A stretch of 40,349 bases of DNA from Smittium mucronatum (lineage: Eukaryota > Kickxellomycota > Harpellomycetes > Harpellales > Legeriomycetaceae): positions 1 to 40,349 of the forward strand of contig LSSL01004792.1 of NCBI GenBank assembly GCA_001953115.1, given 5' to 3'. This document shows, piece after piece, positions 36,649 through 40,349 of the stretch. Positions within the stretch are counted from its first letter, which is position 1; each line of letters opens with the position of its first letter. The notes beneath the pieces are model-generated. The model saw only the letters and a program-made list of their open reading frames with translations. It was not told the DNA's origin and searched no databases. Position numbers and translations under genes: made by a program.

Positions 36649-37418
36649 CAATTAGTTCATTTGTGTAAGCTCAATATGGCTTCCTTTTACTAAATTTTTT
36701 TTTTGAAATTTAAACGCCCGTTAATAGATTGCTGGCATAATAGCAAATTATATTGCGAAAAAAAGAAATTCTGAATTTTTTTTAATGATATAGTGTATTT
36801 TCCTCTATTTTTTTATCAAAAAATCAGAATGAAAATCAGAATTTTTTTCACACCGTTCTTACCCCCCCCCCCTCCCACACTTTTTTAGGAATATAATTCA
36901 TGGATTTAACCATACTTTATTTAATCGATTTAGGGATTTTCCGGACATTTATTAACCTAGAAAAATCCTCTCTACTTTTTGCTGATTGTATATCGCACAG
37001 CGTACACTTTGCGAGTGTGTTTTGCACTTTCTACATATTGAGGTATTGTTATTTTGTTCCGATAGGTCCATACTTTTTCCTATAAAATTATTTAATTGGT
37101 GATTATTATATCTTAGCATGTTTTAATTTGTTTATTTATACTTTTTTTTTGTTTCTTTTTTCGCAACCAATGATTTTTTTTGACGTAATTTAATGGCTTG
37201 AGAATTATGTAATTTTTTGAGAAACGCTTTATATGAATTGCTCAACCTTTTCACTTAATAATAAAGTTTTAATGCTTGGATTAAATATAAAGTTGTTCCT
37301 ATTAAACGGATATTAATTCTTTATTCAGTATGAAACTTATTTAAATATTAATAGATAAAACAGGATGTGTTTTTTTGGTGTAATAAAATATAAATTAAAT
37401 ATGAAAAATTAAGAAATT
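36649..37418. other. AT-rich intergenic before repeat copy 2
   Basis: No supported gene. It holds a C11 run at 36862-36872 followed by CTCCCAC. The start of this region may contain the lost N-terminus of the mariner-like transposase. Confidence 0.55.
36862..36872 (+). repeat. Poly-C tract (C11)
   Basis: Eleven C in a row, then TCCCAC, in AT-rich DNA about 210 bases upstream (minus-strand sense) of the mariner-like relic. Confidence 0.9.
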
Positions 37419-38411
37419 ATGGATATTATCATTATTAATATATCCCCAATTTTTGTAATTTAAAAGTTAAAATTATGTTGAAAATTTTACTTACATACTT
37501 TTTAATGGGTATTTATTGTGTCTTAAAATAATCTTACTTTAATTTCCCAAATCAAATTTACTTTTTTGGATTCAAACTTCTTTTTTTTTAAATTGATATT
37601 ACTTTTTATTAGAACATTTTTACTTTTTACCAAATCATTTTTACTTTTTATCAAATCATTTTTAGTTTTATTACAATAATGTGTAATTTTTTTGAATTTA
37701 ATTTTAAATGGTGTATTCGAATTAACTGATCGAAAAAACAATTTGATCATTTTATAAATTCAATTTTTTGCTGCCTTAATTAATTACCCTCTAAAAATTT
37801 ATTTCACAACAATATGTGCCTTATGAGAATTTTTTAAAGATTAAAAAAATTTTACATATTTTTTTTTGTATCACGGAAATTTATTGTAGGATAACGTCAT
37901 TAAAATATAACAAAAAAAATATCAAAAATAGAAAAAAACGTATAAAAAAGATTGTTATAATAACTAAAATAATTCTTTTTGCGGGGGAAAAATTTCTTAC
38001 CTACGGGAAATGGTGTTTGAAAATTAAATTAAATTTTTTTGATTCTGAATTTTTTATTTTTTCCAGGCCTGATTTTGCTCTCAAATATTTCTCTATTTTT
38101 AATATTTTAAATTCATTAAATTCTAAAGTATTTTTTTTATTTCACTAGGGTTTATTCCTGAAAACTTTGTCTTTTTTTTTTGATTTTTTAAATGTAAAAA
38201 GTTTTATTTCCAACTTCATTTTAATAAAGAAAATGGTTTTTTTTTCTTTATTAGATTTTATTTTAGGTAAGATAAAAAAATATCTCATATGCCTTATGGA
38301 TTTTTTGGATTTACTTTTTTTTTTAAACCACTTAAAAAAGTATAAAACGCTAATAATTTTTTAAGAAAAACGACGGAAAAATTCGGAAAAATCTCCTACC
38401 CAACTCCACTC

Positions 38412-38444
38412 AGCTGCTCTAGCAGCTCGGTACCCATTGGGTAC
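38412..38444. other. GC-rich double hairpin in repeat copy 2
   Basis: Same two inverted repeats as at 974-1006, with identical arms and loops. Confidence 0.6.
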
Positions 38445-40248
38445 TGTTTCAAGTTTTATTATTGGCGTGATGTAAATTTTATTGCTCGGTATTGCAAATG
38501 AGAAATCGAAATTCCTTTTAGTTTCTAAACGTTTGAAGACATGGTTTTACAACCCCTATCCCCCGTGTATTCATTGGTGGATGGTTTTTTATTTCTGGTG
38601 TCTGCAACTGATTCTATATGATTTTCAGTTATAAGGCCAGAGTTTTTTTTTTAGAACTTCTACGGCTACAATTTGCTTTTTATTTTATTTTATTTTGAGT
38701 AGGTTTCCGAATCCTGTAGTCCAAATCTTATAGTTCAGATTATTTTCCCCGTTGAATCAATCCTCTGTATAGTATGTAATCTTATTTTTTGATAAATTTG
38801 GACCAGAGGCTCAAAATATTAATTTAACCCAACTTTTAGTTTAGGGGCGATTTTTATTTTACTGTCTATTTTTTGTTTTTTACGATCTGACCGGAAAATT
38901 GCTTTTTATTTTTACACCTCAGGCAGAATTCGATTTTTCTTAAAAAAAAAAATTTCACATTTTTTCACATTTTATATTCCTATTTTTCATCTGTTTTAAT
39001 AGAGTTAGTTGCATTAATTGGTATTTCGGGATGCTATAATCGGCTTAGATAATTTTTTTTCAGACTTCTTTGTTTTTTGTTGAAGTTTTGTATGTGATTA
39101 TTATATCAGAGCCATCTTTTCTCTTCATCTTTCCGGGCTTAATTTAAGATTTTCTTATTGCCTATCTCTTTGCAGTCTGATTTTGGATGACCTTTTAACT
39201 CTCGGAAATTTTAGGAGATAAATAATATGCCAAAAATATTTATTTTTCCTTTTTTGTAAAATGAGAACGAGGGAAGGGTGGATCCAACAATTTTTTGCAT
39301 AAAAAATGCCTTTTTTTCTTCTTATGCTAGGGAAGAGTTGATATCATTAATTTTACATGCACTGAAATCCTTTATCCTTCCTAATAATCCTAATCGATAT
39401 TTTACTGGCTCAACAAGCGTGAGGATGTCAACTTTCCTATAGTTAGATATGATGATTATGGTCGCATCATCTTCGTGTCAAACATTTTTCTAAAATTCTA
39501 CCATTTTTCCATTTTTCCATTTTAAAATATGTGATTATTCGGAATATTCTAATCACCCTTATATGAATGAAAAATGAGGTATGTAGCTCTACCATTAAAT
39601 TATTCCTGCATATTGAAATTTATTTCATGAATTATACACGAAATATTTTTAATAACTGATGTAGTCATAAATCATCAAAAAATTGCGTGCAGTTCATCCC
39701 GGTTTTATTTTAAGACTTCATATATCACATTTTTTTAATATTCTATTGATATTCCTCCTGGAAAAAATATCTTACTGATACTCTATCGTTTTTTGTGTAA
39801 TTGGGTTTGATATACTTGTAGTTTATCAAAAAAATTATTCTTTTATCCGATATTACTATACGCATTAGAGTCTTATGATTTAGTTGGGGCTTTAGATGGA
39901 ATATGATTTTTCTTTTTTTGTTTTCAGCTGGTTTAATGGTGTTCAAGGGAGCATTTAATTTGGTGCAGATAGTCGATTTTAGTGTTTCTGGGCATTTTTT
40001 TAGGGTTTTCGTACCTTTATGGAGGTTTTTTGTGGCTTAAAGATAATATTTTCAAACTTAAAATCGATTGGGTAGAGTGTTTAGATTAATAAAATTTAGC
40101 TTTGATTTAACTCTAAAGAACCTGATGTAAAAATTTGAGTCTCAGGATCACACATCTTTCAAAATTAAAACTTTTAGTTTAATTATCTTAAAGTTTGTGT
40201 ATTTTTCTAGGTTTTGGTAACCTATAATTTTGTATAGTAACTAATAAC

Positions 40249-40319
40249 GCGCTAGTAGTATAGCGGTAGAATAGTTGCTTCCCATGCAATTGGCAAGGGT
40301 TCGACACCCGGCTGGCGCA
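40249..40319 (+). tRNA. tRNA-Gly (anticodon CCC), copy 2
   Basis: Identical over all 71 nt to the gene at 2789-2859, anticodon CCC at 40281-40283, with the same T-stem mismatches. The surrounding repeat has diverged in many places while the tRNA has not, which is compatible with selection or with recent duplication. Confidence 0.9.
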
Positions 40320-40321
40320 CA

Positions 40322-40326
40322 TTTTT
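40322..40326 (+). terminator. Pol III T5 terminator of tRNA-Gly copy 2
   Basis: Five T directly after the tRNA, as in copy 1. Confidence 0.65.
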
Positions 40327-40349
40327 AACTTAAACCAATACCCTCGAGG

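Larger units (their letters stand above)
37419..40349. repeat. Long direct repeat, copy 2 (cut by window end)
   Basis: Colinear with 1-2889. The offset is 37418 at the left end, 37439 after an extra 21-nt unit (about 37630-37665, a tandem duplication adding seven codons to a 68-codon open frame), and 37460 at the right end, partly from an insertion at about 39297-39318. Other differences are scattered substitutions and homopolymer length changes; an extra A near 39946 breaks an 83-codon frame that is open in copy 1. The tRNA and the double hairpin are unchanged. The left edge matches window base 1, the right edge window base 2889. Confidence 0.95.

Overview
The window looks like a piece of an AT-rich fungal nuclear genome. 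One protein gene has short spliceosomal introns (59-106 nt, GTA...AG) and encodes a full-length ABCC/MRP-type vacuolar pump. A eukaryotic tRNA-Gly gene has an internal B box. The largest mobile element is a decayed tyrosine-recombinase (DIRS-order) retrotransposon whose Gag resembles those of early-diverging fungi. An early-diverging fungus (zygomycete-grade, possibly a gut or insect associate) is an inference, not a proof.

Layout: 1-2889 is one copy of a repeat at least 2.9 kb long, ending with tRNA-Gly(CCC); a second copy fills 37419-40349 in the same orientation. Both window ends therefore lie inside the repeat, implying a repeating or circular unit of about 37.4 kb, or a contig ended by a segmental duplication. 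3718-8531 (minus) is the one clearly intact large gene, a five-exon ABCC transporter of 1501 residues reconstructed here from splice sites. 9191-12986 (minus) is a DIRS-like relic in the order Gag, reverse transcriptase, RNase H, tyrosine recombinase, full of stops and frameshifts. 13.3-17 kb holds further decayed coding-like sequence that I cannot identify. From about 17 kb to 37.4 kb the DNA is an extreme AT-rich desert broken by a few islands: a MULE transposase relic (20.3-21.3 kb, plus), a two-exon orphan gene of higher GC (22391-22868, minus), a G-rich 8-bp minisatellite (32866-32991), a second, better-preserved MULE relic (33875-35040, minus) and a Tc1/mariner-IS630-like relic (35966-36648, minus).

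Functionally the window is one membrane transporter, one tRNA (in two copies), one orphan gene and a graveyard of at least four transposons. No operon or pathway links them. Many stops in the relics are TAG or TAA where glutamine is plausible, compatible with C-to-T decay at CpA. Very long A/T homopolymers and three 11-12 nt poly-C runs also stand out.
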